Below, in pieces: positions 53,180-62,640 of a stretch of 64,000 nt of DNA. Made by a program: the position numbers and the translations under genes. Within the stretch, counting starts at the first letter, position 1, and every line of letters begins with the position of its first letter. This DNA is from Pacificitalea sp040119125. Its GTDB lineage: Bacteria > Pseudomonadota > Alphaproteobacteria > Rhodobacterales > Rhodobacteraceae. The notes under the pieces are model-generated. The model was not told the origin of the DNA and made no database searches. It saw only the letters and a list, made by a program, of their open reading frames with translations. The DNA lies in contig JBEDTR010000016.1 in NCBI GenBank assembly GCA_040119125.1, positions 62,001 to 126,000 on the forward strand, given 5' to 3'.

Positions 53180-56178
53180 GCGGGCCATTTCGTCACGCCA
53201 GCCGGGGCCGCGTTGATCGCAGCACGCGCGTCAGCTTCACCTTCGACGGGGCTGAGATCACGGGCCATCCCGGCGACACTGTTGCCTCGGCGCTGCTGGC
53301 GCATGGGGTCCATCTGGTCGGGCGCTCGTTCAAATATCACCGCCCGCGCGGCATCCTGACCGCCGGATCGGAGGAGCCCAACGCGCTTATCCGCACCAGC
53401 CGCACAGGCGACGGCGCACGGGTGGAGCCCAACACCCGCGCGACAATGCAGGAGTTGCGTGCGGGGCTGGTCTGCGAAAGTCAGAACCGCTGGCCCTCCC
53501 TGCGCCATGACGTGGGCGAGGTTAACGACCGGCTGCATCCGCTTCTGAGCACAGGCTTTTACTACAAAACCTTCATGTGGCCGAAATCCTTCTGGGATCG
53601 CGTCTATGAGCCGCTGATCCGGGCCTCTGCCGGGCTGGGCCGCGCGCCGACACAGGCCGATCCCGACAGCTACGCCTCCCGGTTTCACCATTGCGACCTG
53701 CTGGTGGTCGGCGCGGGGCCTGCCGGGCTGATGGCGGCGCGCGAGGCTGCGCGGGCGGGGTTGGAGGTGACGCTGGTCGATGAAAGCGCCGAGCCGGGTG
53801 GCGCGCTTCTGTCCGAGCCTCATCTGCAGATCGAGGGGCAACCGGCGTGGGATTGGCTTGCCACAACGCTGGCGGAACTGCGCGATTTGGGCGTGCGTGT
53901 CATGAGCCGCACGACGGCAATCGGGTATTATCACCAGAACATGATCGGGCTGTGCCAGCGGCTGAGCGATCATTTGGGAAGCGCGCCCGCCGATCTGCCG
54001 CGCGAACGGCTGTGGCGAGTGCGCGCGGCGCAGGTGGTGCTGGCGCAGGGCGCGCTGGAACAGCCGATGGTGTTTAATGGCAACGACCGGCCCGGCATTC
54101 TGCTGGCGGGCGCGGCGCAGGTCTATCTGAACCGCTACGGCGTGCTACCGGGGCGGCGCGTGGTCGTGGTGACCAGCCATGACAGCGCGTGGCATACAGC
54201 CTTCGATCTGGCCGATGCCGGAGTGGAAATTGCGGCAATCGCGGACACCCGCGCCATTCCGCCTGAGCCGCTGATGGCCGAGGCCGGCCAGCGCGGCATT
54301 CATGTGCTGCCCGGTCATGTGCCAGTGTCCACCAAGGGTCGCCTGCGTGTGACCGAGGTGCACATCGCGCCTTGGGACGGCGAGGATTTGACCGGGGATG
54401 CTCAGGGCGTCACTTGCGATTGTGTTCTGATGTCAGGGGGTTGGGCGCCGTCTTTGCACCTGTTTTCGCACACGAGGAACACGCTGCGCTGGGATGAGGC
54501 CACCGCGACCTACCTGCCGGACACAACGCTGGAGGCCGCAAGGGTCGCCGGCGCCGGGCGGGGGCTCTGGGGAATATCGGCGGCGCTGGAGGATGGCGCG
54601 CAGGCGGGCGCGCATGCAGCACAGGCGTTTGGGCACGAGGCCACCGCCATGGCCGTGCAGACGACTGGCGACCGCTCCGGTGGCGGCACCCCGCTGCGCG
54701 ATCTGCCGGGGGTCACGCGGGGCCGGGCATTCGTCGATTTTCAAAATGACGTCACCGCCAAGGACCTGCGCCAAGCGGTCAGCGAGGGCATGCGCTCGAT
54801 CGAGCATGTCAAACGCTACACCACGAATGGCATGGCGACAGATCAAGGAAAGATGTCGAACATCAATGGATTACGCATCGCTTCTGATGCGCTGGGGCAA
54901 GATGCGACGCGGGTCGGGCTCACCACGTTCCGCCCGCCCTACACGCCCACAACCTTCGGTGCGTTCACGGGCTATCGACGCGGCGCGCTGTTCCATGCGA
55001 CGCGCAAAACCCCGATTGATCCATGGGCCTGCGCGCATGGTGCGGTGTTCGAGCCGGTGGCGCAGTGGCGGCGCGCGCGCTATTTCCCCCAAGGGGAGGA
55101 GGACATGCACGCCGCTGTTGCCCGCGAGTGCCGCACCACCCGCGCAGGCGCCGGGATGTTCGACGCCTCCACGCTGGGCAAGATCGAGGTGACAGGCCCC
55201 GATGCGCTGATCTTCCTCGACCGGCTTTATACCAATCCGCTGACCAAACTTGCCGTCGGGCGCTGCCGTTATGCGCTGCTGCTGGGGGAGGACGGCTATA
55301 TCCGCGATGACGGTATCATCGCCCGGATTGACGAGGCCCGCTGCCATGTCACCACCACCACCGGCGGCGCGGCGCGTGTGCTGGCGATGATGGAGGATTA
55401 CCTGCAGACCGAATGGCCCGATCTGCGGGTCTGGCTGACATCGGTGACCGAGGAATGGGCGACCATCGCCATTAACGGGCCCGCCGCGCGCGAGTTAATC
55501 GCGCCTTTTGTCGAGGGGCTGGATCTGACGCCTGACGCCTTCCCGCATATGGCGGTCGGCACCTGCCGCTTTGACGGGGTGCCCTGCCGTCTGATGCGCG
55601 TCAGCTTCACCGGGGAGCCGGGGTTCGAGCTCAACATTCCCGCCCGCCACGCCCAGCAAGTCTGGGAGGCGCTGCACCGCGCCGGGGCAAAGGCCGATGC
55701 GCCGTTCTGTGTCTATGGGACGGAGACGATGCATGTGCTGCGCGCGGAGAAGGGCTATATCATCGTCGGGCAGGACACGGATGGCACTGTGACGCCCCAT
55801 GATGCCGGGCTGAGCTGGGCCGTGGGGCGCAAGAAGGCCGATTTCATCGGCAAGCGGTCGCTCTCACGCGAAGATATGGCAAGTGCCGGGCGCAAACATC
55901 TGGTTGGGCTTGTGGTGCTGGATGAGGGTCCGGTGTTGGAGGAAGGCGCGCAGATCGTTCTTGACCCCGATCAGCCGGTTCCGATGAAAATGGAGGGGCA
56001 TGTGACCTCCGCCTATGACAGTGCCGCATTGGGTCGGCCTATCGCGCTGGCGCTATTGGCCAACGGGCGGCACATGATGGGCCGGGAGGTGTATCTGCCG
56101 ATGCCGGACGGCGTGCGTCGCGCGCGGGTGACCGGCACGGTCTGGGTTGATCCTGCCAATGAAAGGCTAAGCCGATGA
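53176..56178 (+). CDS. soxA: Sarcosine oxidase, alpha subunit
   Basis: A 1000-residue subunit of standard length. The N-terminal ~100 residues form a 2Fe-2S-like fold remnant (VSFTFDGAEITGHPGDTVASALLAHGV). Next comes an NAD-binding Rossmann domain (about 170-560, LLVVGAGPAGLMAAREAARAGLEVTLVDE). The C-terminal ~390 residues are a GcvT-like tetrahydrofolate domain (DASTLGKIEVTGPDALIFLDRLYTN; CVYGTETMHVLRAEKGYIIVGQDTDG). It accepts the methyl carbon from sarcosine as 5,10-methylene-THF. It overlaps soxD and soxG by 4 bases each. Confidence 0.95.
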   Translation: MSGPFRHASRGRVDRSTRVSFTFDGAEITGHPGDTVASALLAHGVHLVGRSFKYHRPRGILTAGSEEPNALIRTSRTGDGARVEPNTRATMQELRAGLVCESQNRWPSLRHDVGEVNDRLHPLLSTGFYYKTFMWPKSFWDRVYEPLIRASAGLGRAPTQADPDSYASRFHHCDLLVVGAGPAGLMAAREAARAGLEVTLVDESAEPGGALLSEPHLQIEGQPAWDWLATTLAELRDLGVRVMSRTTAIGYYHQNMIGLCQRLSDHLGSAPADLPRERLWRVRAAQVVLAQGALEQPMVFNGNDRPGILLAGAAQVYLNRYGVLPGRRVVVVTSHDSAWHTAFDLADAGVEIAAIADTRAIPPEPLMAEAGQRGIHVLPGHVPVSTKGRLRVTEVHIAPWDGEDLTGDAQGVTCDCVLMSGGWAPSLHLFSHTRNTLRWDEATATYLPDTTLEAARVAGAGRGLWGISAALEDGAQAGAHAAQAFGHEATAMAVQTTGDRSGGGTPLRDLPGVTRGRAFVDFQNDVTAKDLRQAVSEGMRSIEHVKRYTTNGMATDQGKMSNINGLRIASDALGQDATRVGLTTFRPPYTPTTFGAFTGYRRGALFHATRKTPIDPWACAHGAVFEPVAQWRRARYFPQGEEDMHAAVARECRTTRAGAGMFDASTLGKIEVTGPDALIFLDRLYTNPLTKLAVGRCRYALLLGEDGYIRDDGIIARIDEARCHVTTTTGGAARVLAMMEDYLQTEWPDLRVWLTSVTEEWATIAINGPAARELIAPFVEGLDLTPDAFPHMAVGTCRFDGVPCRLMRVSFTGEPGFELNIPARHAQQVWEALHRAGAKADAPFCVYGTETMHVLRAEKGYIIVGQDTDGTVTPHDAGLSWAVGRKKADFIGKRSLSREDMASAGRKHLVGLVVLDEGPVLEEGAQIVLDPDQPVPMKMEGHVTSAYDSAALGRPIALALLANGRHMMGREVYLPMPDGVRRARVTGTVWVDPANERLSR

Positions 56179-56717
56179 GCGATGCGCAGATGGACGGGCA
56201 GGGGGATCGCCACAGCGGCAGGCTCTGCGTGACGGTGAGCGATTGCACCCCGCGTTGGTCGCTGCGCGTCGCGCCGGGCGACACCGCCGCGATGGGCGCC
56301 GCGCTGCAGCTGGACCTGCCGTTGCGGATCGGGACCATTGCGTCCGACGGGCCGCGCATGGCGCTGTGTCTTGGGCCGGACGAATGGCTGCTGGTTGCGC
56401 CGCTGCTGCCGGATCTGGACGCCGCCCCCCTTCACGCGCTGACCCGGATCGCGGATCGGGACCAGACGATCACCGTCACGGGCCCCGGCGCTGCGGATCT
56501 GATCGCCATCGGCTGTCCCCGCGACCTGCGCCGGATCGCGCCCGGCACCGGCTGTCGCACCCTGTTCGACGAAGCACAGGTAGTGCTGTGGCGCGACGGC
56601 CCTGAGGCGTTCCGGCTCGATGTGTGGCGCTCGTTCCTGCCGCATGTGATGGCGCTGCTGGAGACGGGCCTGCGCGAGCTGCGGGCCGAGGATGCGCTCG
56701 ACACGGCTGAGGCCTGA
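56175..56717 (+). CDS. soxG: Sarcosine oxidase, gamma subunit
   Basis: A 180-residue subunit with the SoxG/GcvT-like fold, seen in LCLGPDEWLLVAP and RDLRRIAPGTGCRTLFDEAQVVLWRDG. Divergent but of expected length and position as the last sox gene. It overlaps soxA by 4 bases, and the serine dehydratase ATG follows its stop by one base. Confidence 0.92.
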   Translation: MSDAQMDGQGDRHSGRLCVTVSDCTPRWSLRVAPGDTAAMGAALQLDLPLRIGTIASDGPRMALCLGPDEWLLVAPLLPDLDAAPLHALTRIADRDQTITVTGPGAADLIAIGCPRDLRRIAPGTGCRTLFDEAQVVLWRDGPEAFRLDVWRSFLPHVMALLETGLRELRAEDALDTAEA

Positions 56718-56718
56718 G

Positions 56719-58131
56719 ATGTTCATTTCGGTTTTCGACATCTTCAAACACGGTATTGGCCCGTCGTCGTCGCACACGATGGGGCCCATGGTCGCCGCGG
56801 CGCGGTTTCTCGACGCGCTGCGCGGCGGGGCGGAGCGGATCCCCGGCGCGGACCGGCTAAGCGCGGTGGAGGTCACGCTGCACGGCTCGCTCGCTTTCAC
56901 CGGCAAGGGGCACGCCAGTGACCGCGCGGTGATCCTCGGCCTGATGGGTCAGCGGCCCGAGACTATGGACCCCGACGCGGCGGAGGCGATCTTGGCGCAG
57001 GTGGCGCGCAGCAGGAGCCTGACCCCCGACACTCTGCCGTCGTTGCGTTTTGACCCCGCGCGCGATCTGATATTTGACTATGGCCCGCCGCTGCCGCTGC
57101 ACGCCAATGGGCTGGTGTTTCGGGCCCGCGATCAGCGCGGCAATCCCTATATGACGGAAACCTATTACTCGGTCGGGGGCGGTTTTGTCCTGACCGCGCG
57201 GGAGCTGGAGGCTGAGCGCGCCGGAACGGACGCGCCGCTCGCCACGCGGAAAACCGAGGCCGGGCATCCCCATCCCTTTGGGAGCGCCGCCGAGATGCTG
57301 CGCATGGCGCGCCGGACGGGTCTGAGCATCGCCACGATGAAGCGCCAGAACGAACTCGCCGCCGGTCACCGGGATCTCGATGCCGGATTGGACGAAATCG
57401 CGGCGGCGATGCATGCCTGCATTGATCGCGGGTTGGTGCAGGAGGGCGAGTTGCCCGGTGGCCTGCGGGTGCGCCGCCGGGCCCGTGCGCTGCACGAGGC
57501 ACTGGAACGCGAACGCCATTCCAACCGGCAGACGCCGCATGTGGCCAATGAATGGATGAGCCTCTACGCCATCGCGGTGAACGAGGAAAACGCCGCCGGC
57601 GGCCGTGTTGTCACCGCGCCCACTAACGGCGCGGCGGGCACGGTTCCCGCGGTGCTGCGCTACTGGCGCGACCATATGCATGATGTCAGCGACGCGGGCA
57701 GTCGGGATTTCCTGCTGACCGCCGCCGCGATTGGCGGGATCATCAAGACCAATGCCTCGATCTCGGGGGCCGAAGTCGGGTGTCAGGGCGAGGTCGGCAG
57801 CGCCAGCGCAATGGCCGCCGCCGGTCTGTGTGCGGTGCTGGGTGGCACGCCGGAGCAGGTGGAAAACGCGGCCGAGATCGCGCTGGAGCATCATCTTGGC
57901 ATGACCTGCGACCCAGCCGCCGGTCTGGTGCAGGTGCCTTGCATCGAACGCAACGCGATGGGGGCGATCAAGGCCGTGTCGGCGGCGGCGCTGGCGCTGC
58001 GCGGGGATGGGGCGCATGTGATGCCGCTCGACAATTGTATCCGGGTGATGCTGGAGACGGGCCGGGACATGAGCGACAAATATAAAGAGACCTCGACCGG
58101 CGGTATCGCGGTGAACCTGCCGGAATGCTGA
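56719..58131 (+). CDS. sdaA: L-serine dehydratase (ammonia-lyase)
   Basis: A 470-residue iron-sulfur L-serine dehydratase of the single-chain type. The N-terminal domain opens SVFDIFKHGIGPSSSHTMGPMVAAARFL. The catalytic domain has NEENAAGGRVVTAPTNGAAG, with cluster cysteines in GCQGEVGSAS, MTCDPAAGLVQVPC and the LDNC region. It turns L-serine into pyruvate and ammonia. Directly after soxBDAG it likely takes serine made from sarcosine-derived glycine plus the one-carbon unit (by a serine hydroxymethyltransferase encoded elsewhere) into central metabolism. The ATG at 56719 is one base past the soxG stop. Confidence 0.94.
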   Translation: MFISVFDIFKHGIGPSSSHTMGPMVAAARFLDALRGGAERIPGADRLSAVEVTLHGSLAFTGKGHASDRAVILGLMGQRPETMDPDAAEAILAQVARSRSLTPDTLPSLRFDPARDLIFDYGPPLPLHANGLVFRARDQRGNPYMTETYYSVGGGFVLTARELEAERAGTDAPLATRKTEAGHPHPFGSAAEMLRMARRTGLSIATMKRQNELAAGHRDLDAGLDEIAAAMHACIDRGLVQEGELPGGLRVRRRARALHEALERERHSNRQTPHVANEWMSLYAIAVNEENAAGGRVVTAPTNGAAGTVPAVLRYWRDHMHDVSDAGSRDFLLTAAAIGGIIKTNASISGAEVGCQGEVGSASAMAAAGLCAVLGGTPEQVENAAEIALEHHLGMTCDPAAGLVQVPCIERNAMGAIKAVSAAALALRGDGAHVMPLDNCIRVMLETGRDMSDKYKETSTGGIAVNLPEC

Positions 58132-58153
58132 GTGCTGAGTGCTGAGTGCTGAG
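58126..58153 (+). repeat. Tandem heptanucleotide repeat, TGCTGAG x4
   Basis: Four exact head-to-tail copies of TGCTGAG. The first copy contains the sdaA stop codon (TGA), so changes in copy number would not change the protein. It may mark slippage or a past mobile-element scar. Confidence 0.9.
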
Positions 58154-58419
58154 TGCCCGTCGTGTAAAGGCCCCCGTGCCCAAGCGCTTCGGAGCGCACC
58201 GCTCAATCGGAGCCGCGCGACCCTAAGGGCAGGCTTTAGGAGCCATCTCGCAAATGGCCGCGACTGGACGGAGCGCTAGGCTAGAGCGCCACTTCACACC
58301 AAACCGCGCCGGCCCTCCGGGATCATGACTTCTCACAAGCAACTCGCACCAACTCCCCCTTGATGCTTGCCGCCAATACGACGATTGTGCGCCGACGATT
58401 GATACCCGGGAGGAAGATC

Positions 58420-59373
58420 ATGAAATTCACCGCAGTCGCGAGCCTCGCCGCGCTTGGCCTTCTGGCCGCAGCCCCGCTCGCCGCGCAGGAGCGCGTCACC
58501 TATAAATCCGCGAAAACCGGCTCGTCCTACTATCAGATGGGCGTGGAACTGTCCGAGGCGATGAAAGCCGGGACCGATGGCGCAATCAGCGTCACGGTCG
58601 AGGAAAGCCAAGGCTCCGTGCAAAACGTGATGGAGGTCCGCGCACGCGGGGGCGATTACGTCTTTACCACGCCGCCGGCGCTGGTCGGTGCTGCGCAGGG
58701 CGCCAAGGGCCCGTTCGAGGGCAAGGGCGCGCCCGCGTTTGACGAGATCCGCGCGCTGTTCCCGATCCCCTCGCTGACCATGCATTTCGTCGTCGCTGAG
58801 AAGGCAGGCGCACAGGGTCTTGCCGATCTGGCGGGCAAATCGGTCCTGCTGGGCTCGGGCTCCTTCGGGGCGACCGAGGGTGAGAAATATCTGGACCTCT
58901 TTGGCCTGACCGACAGCGTTGAGGTCGCGGATAGCGAGCTGTCGAACGCCGTTGCCGCGCTGAAAAACGGACAGATCGATGCCTTTGTCACCGCCGGGTC
59001 CTATCCCGCGCCGAACGTGATTGAGGCCGCGGCTTCCACCCCCGTCACCATCCTGTCGATGACGGATGAGCAGGTGACTGAGACCGGGCGCACGCGGCTG
59101 GTGATCCCGGCTGGCACCTATGCCGGGCAGGATGCGGATGTGGTGACCACCTCGCTGCCGGTCGTGGCCTATGCCACCACCAAGATGAGCGATGACACCG
59201 CCTACACCATGACCAAGACGTTCTGGGAGGAGCGCGAAGCGCTGGCCGACAGTGCGAAATGGTGGGCCGCTGTGACGCCGGAGATGCTGGAGAACATCAC
59301 CACGCAAATCCACCCCGGTGCCCTGCGCTACTACGAAGAGATCGGCGCGCCGGTCACCGACGCGCAACGCTGA
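58420..59373 (+). CDS. TAXI-family TRAP transporter solute-binding protein
   Basis: A 317-residue periplasmic binding protein from the ATG at 58420, which follows CGGGAGGAAG; the frame is open further upstream but without family sequence. The signal peptide (SLAALGLLAAAPLAAQ) ends near residue 23. Family phrases include KTGSSYYQMGVELSEAMK, LADLAGKSVLLGSGSFGATEG, NGQIDAFVTAGSYP and IHPGALRYYEEIGAP. It resembles the TAXI protein near the left end only at family level, so the two TAXI systems are paralogues with different ligands. It feeds the fused permease encoded next. Proximity to sox-sdaA might hint at a substrate feeding glycine or serine metabolism, but this is weak. Confidence 0.92.
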   Translation: MKFTAVASLAALGLLAAAPLAAQERVTYKSAKTGSSYYQMGVELSEAMKAGTDGAISVTVEESQGSVQNVMEVRARGGDYVFTTPPALVGAAQGAKGPFEGKGAPAFDEIRALFPIPSLTMHFVVAEKAGAQGLADLAGKSVLLGSGSFGATEGEKYLDLFGLTDSVEVADSELSNAVAALKNGQIDAFVTAGSYPAPNVIEAAASTPVTILSMTDEQVTETGRTRLVIPAGTYAGQDADVVTTSLPVVAYATTKMSDDTAYTMTKTFWEEREALADSAKWWAAVTPEMLENITTQIHPGALRYYEEIGAPVTDAQR

Positions 59374-59405
59374 TCACCGCCTGACTTCGGCAATATTCCA
59401 ACCAC

Positions 59406-59443
59406 CGCCCGCGCTTTCGGCTGATGATCCGGAGGCGCGGGCG
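59406..59443 (+). promoter_or_regulatory. Intercistronic stem-loop between TAXI binding protein and permease genes
   Basis: Perfect 9-bp stem CGCCCGCGC / GCGCGGGCG, with a smaller CGG/CCG pairing inside the loop, followed by CTTTCAT. It lies 32 bases after the binding-protein stop. Same layout as the stem-loops after three other binding-protein genes in the window. Confidence 0.6.
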
Positions 59444-59466
59444 CTTTCATACCGGCCCTGTGCACC

Positions 59467-61320
59467 ATGACCCGACCCCGCCCCGAGACCATTCCGACGG
59501 CGCCCGCCACCCCCGTCCCCACCCCCGCGCCCGCCTTAAGCGGCGCGCTGCGTTATCGCCCGATGTGGATCGCGTTGGGCCTGCTGAGCGTCGCGGCGCA
59601 TCTGGGGCTGATCTTCTACGGGTTGGTCCCGAACCTTGTGGCGCGGCCCTTGCATATGGCGCTGGTGCTGCCTTGGGTGTTCGTGCTGCCCGCCACCACC
59701 CGGCGCGGCGTCTGGCTGGGCGTGGCCATTGCCGGGGCCGGGATCGCCGCCTGTCTTTGGGTCGTGCTGAACCACGAGGCGCTGCGCAATCAGTATGGCT
59801 ACCTTGAGAGTGGCCTACAGGTGGCGCTGTCGGTGTTTCTGCTGGGGCTGGCGATGGAGGGCGCGCGGCGGATGATCGGCTGGCCGTTGCCCACCGTCGC
59901 GGCGGTCGTGCTCGCCTATGGGCTGCTGGGGCAGCACCTGCCGGGCCAGTTCGGTCATGCGGGCGTGCCACTGCGCAGTTTTCTCGGCACGCTGGTCATC
60001 ACCGAAGGCGGGCTATGGGGCAGCCTGACCGGGGTGTCCGTGGGCGTGGTGTCGATCTTTGTGATCTTTGGCGCGGTGCTGAACGCGGGCGAGGCCGGGC
60101 AAGGCTTCATGAATGTGGCGGCGGCTGCGGCGGGGCGTCTGCGGGGCGGGGCGGCCAAGGTTTCAGTGCTGTCATCGGCGCTGTTCGGGTCGATCTCGGG
60201 CTCGGCCTCGGCCAATGTCGCCTCCACCGGCGCGGTGACACTGCCGGCGATGACGCGGCTGGGCTACCCCAAGCGGCTGTCGGCGGCGGTGGAGGCCGTG
60301 GCGTCGTCGGGCGGGCAGATCATGCCGCCGTTGATGGGGGCGGGCGCGTTCGTCATGGTCGAATTGACGGGTGTGCCCTACACCCAGATCATGCTGGCGG
60401 CGCTGATGCCCGCGATCCTCTATTTCCTTGCGGTCTGGGTTGGCATCGACGCCTATGCCTCGCGCTATGATCTGCGCGGCTTTCCTGAGGAGGAGCGCCC
60501 GGCGCGGCGCGATGTGGCGATCACCTCGGCGTTTTTCCTCGTGCCGTTCACGCTTCTGCTGGGGGCGATGTTCTGGCTGGGGTTCACCCCGCAATATGCC
60601 GCCGCGTTGGCGATCCTGTCGGGGTTTATCCTGCTGCTGTTCGATGGGCGCGGGCTGGCGCTGCGCCGGGCACCGGGACGCGTGGCCGACGCGCTGATCA
60701 GCGCCGGACGCCAGATCGCAATGATTGCATCCATCATCATCTGCGCCTCGATCATCATCGGGGTGCTGGGTATCACCGGGCTGGGGGTCAAGCTCACCTC
60801 CGCCATCGTTGCCGGATCGGGTGGGCTGCTGTGGCCATCGCTGTTTTTGACCGCGCTCGCCTGTTTGCTGCTGGGGATGGAGGTGCCGACCACCGCCGCC
60901 TATGTGATCTGCGTGTCGGTTGCGGGGCCCGCGCTGACCGAGCTGGGGCTGGCGCCGCTACAGGCGCATCTCTTCGTCTTCTGGTTCGCGCTGCTTTCGA
61001 CCATCACGCCGCCCGTCTGTGGTGCGGTATTCATCGCTGCTGGCATGATCGGTGAAAACTGGCTGCGTGTGGCGGGAAGCGCGATGGCGCTGGGGATCGG
61101 GCTTTACCTCATCCCGCTGGGCATGATCGCCAACCCGGCGCTGATCGGCGTGGCGGAGACCCCGGCGCTGGCGCTCTTCGCGTTCCTGCGGGTGGGGCTG
61201 GGGCTGGCGGCTGTGTCCTTTGCACTCATCGGACGCTCGGCGGTGCTGACCCGCGTGGCGCTCGGCGCGGGGGGGCTGGTGCTGCTGTTCGGCGCGGCGG
61301 TCTGGCCTGTGGGCGGGTGA
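59467..61320 (+). CDS. TRAP transporter fused permease (TAXI type)
   Basis: A 617-residue polytopic membrane protein with a Pro-rich N-terminal tail, then fused DctQ-like and DctM-like parts. Hallmarks are LFGSISGSASANVASTGAVTLPAM, AVEAVASSGGQIMPPLMGAGAFVM and LLLGMEVPTTAAYVICVSVAGPAL. It imports the ligand of the TAXI binding protein upstream. Unlike the first TAXI system here, no sulfatase follows; the next gene is convergent behind strong hairpins. Confidence 0.94.
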   Translation: MTRPRPETIPTAPATPVPTPAPALSGALRYRPMWIALGLLSVAAHLGLIFYGLVPNLVARPLHMALVLPWVFVLPATTRRGVWLGVAIAGAGIAACLWVVLNHEALRNQYGYLESGLQVALSVFLLGLAMEGARRMIGWPLPTVAAVVLAYGLLGQHLPGQFGHAGVPLRSFLGTLVITEGGLWGSLTGVSVGVVSIFVIFGAVLNAGEAGQGFMNVAAAAAGRLRGGAAKVSVLSSALFGSISGSASANVASTGAVTLPAMTRLGYPKRLSAAVEAVASSGGQIMPPLMGAGAFVMVELTGVPYTQIMLAALMPAILYFLAVWVGIDAYASRYDLRGFPEEERPARRDVAITSAFFLVPFTLLLGAMFWLGFTPQYAAALAILSGFILLLFDGRGLALRRAPGRVADALISAGRQIAMIASIIICASIIIGVLGITGLGVKLTSAIVAGSGGLLWPSLFLTALACLLLGMEVPTTAAYVICVSVAGPALTELGLAPLQAHLFVFWFALLSTITPPVCGAVFIAAGMIGENWLRVAGSAMALGIGLYLIPLGMIANPALIGVAETPALALFAFLRVGLGLAAVSFALIGRSAVLTRVALGAGGLVLLFGAAVWPVGG

Positions 61321-61328
61321 GTCGGTTG

Positions 61329-61390
61329 GGCCGGAGGCGACTGGCCTCCGGCCTGCGCCCTCCTTCCCGCACGGGAAGGCGCTTCGCGCC
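61329..61390. terminator. Triple hairpin between convergent genes
   Basis: Three consecutive hairpins: GGCCGGAGGC / GCCTCCGGCC (10 bp, 61329-61353), CCTTCCCG / CGGGAAGG (8 bp, 61362-61379) and GGCGC / GCGCC (61378-61390). They fill the gap between the TRAP permease and the convergent oxidoreductase, a likely two-way terminator. Confidence 0.55.
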
Positions 61391-61416
61391 CGGACAAAGC
61401 CGCGCCGCCGCGTGCC

Positions 61417-62451
61417 TTACAGGTCTACGGGCATCCCGGTTTCGGCGGAGCGGGTCACAGCCTCCAGCACGCGCATGTCCTCATAACCTTCGCGCAGCGA
61501 GGTCAGCGGAGCCTCAACGCCGCGTGCCACGCGGGCCAGATTGCGGATCTGGCTGACATAGGCGTCCTCGCCATCAGCGGGCAGCGCTTCGTGCTGGAGC
61601 TTCTCATACCAGCTTTTCTCACCCCCATGGCGCCAGAATGACAGATCAGGCAGGCTCACGCCGCCTTCGCTGCCCGCGAACATCGACGAGATCACATCAT
61701 GCTTGGGGAAGCGGCCCGGATTTTCGCCCGCGTTGATGTCCCAGCACCACGGCCCGACGGCGGCATCGGAAATCGCCACCGTCACCAGCCCGCCGGAGGC
61801 AAAGCGCAGCACGATGGCGGCGGTGTCCTCCACCTCCAGCCCGCGGGCCTTGTTCGACACGACGGCATGGACCTGCGCCACATCGCCAAAGAAATGGCGC
61901 AGCAGGTCGACCTCATGGATCAGGTTGATGAGGATCGGGCCGCCATTGCCCTTCTCGCCGTGCCACGCCACGTCAAAATAGGCGTCGTCCTTGCGCAGGG
62001 ATGCGGTGACCGTGCCCATTACCAGATCCCCGAAACGATCCGAGGCGATCACCGATTTGGCGGCGCGGATGATCGGGTTGTGGCGGCGGTGATGGCCGGT
62101 CAGCCCCGGCACGCCGGTTTTTTCCGAGGCGGCGACAAGGCGCGCACCGGCTTCGGCGGTTTCGGACAGCGGCTTTTCGATCAGGACCGGGATGCCTGCC
62201 TCGATCAATCGCAGGCCGATGGGGACATGGGTGGCATTGGGGGTGGCGACGACGACCGCATCGGGCTTCGCGGCGATCAGCGCGTCGAGATCGGCAAAGA
62301 GCGTGCAGTCATTGGCCTCGGCAATCGACGCCCCGTTCGCGCCCGGCTCGACGATGCCGAACAGCGTTGCCTCGTCGCAGGCCTTGGTCGCCTCGATATG
62401 GGTCTTTCCGATGACACCGGTGCCGACAATGGCGATACGGACGGGATCCAT
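61417..62451 (-). CDS. Gfo/Idh/MocA-family oxidoreductase
   Basis: A 344-residue NAD(P)-dependent dehydrogenase. The Rossmann motif is RIAIVGTGVIGKTHIEA, the cofactor-loop motif is VLIEKPLSE and the C-terminal domain has the usual beta-sheet with NGGPILINLIHEVDLLRHFFG, where the catalytic His of the family is expected. The ATG at 62449-62451 has AAGGAG upstream; an upstream TTG is unlikely. Members oxidise inositol, sugars or amino-sugars; the substrate is unknown. It is a single gene facing away from the thioesterase gene. Confidence 0.9.
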   Translation of the reverse strand: MDPVRIAIVGTGVIGKTHIEATKACDEATLFGIVEPGANGASIAEANDCTLFADLDALIAAKPDAVVVATPNATHVPIGLRLIEAGIPVLIEKPLSETAEAGARLVAASEKTGVPGLTGHHRRHNPIIRAAKSVIASDRFGDLVMGTVTASLRKDDAYFDVAWHGEKGNGGPILINLIHEVDLLRHFFGDVAQVHAVVSNKARGLEVEDTAAIVLRFASGGLVTVAISDAAVGPWCWDINAGENPGRFPKHDVISSMFAGSEGGVSLPDLSFWRHGGEKSWYEKLQHEALPADGEDAYVSQIRNLARVARGVEAPLTSLREGYEDMRVLEAVTRSAETGMPVDL

Positions 62452-62640
62452 GTGCAATCTCCTTCGAATGAGTATGGCGCGTGCTTACGTCAGAAGCGGG
62501 CAGGGGTGAATTGGATAGATGGGGAAAACCCCCGGCGTTCAGCCTGCGCGCCCGGCACTGGTCCTCGTCTTGCATTTCAGGGATAACCCGCCGCGACGCG
62601 CCCGCAGTGGGGCGCGCCAGCCCGGCCCGAGGAGACCCCG

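Noticed and set aside
56857..58206. Open frame of about 450 codons opposite the serine dehydratase gene
   Set aside because: The plus strand clearly encodes L-serine dehydratase; the reverse frame has only low-complexity Arg/His/Gly sequence.
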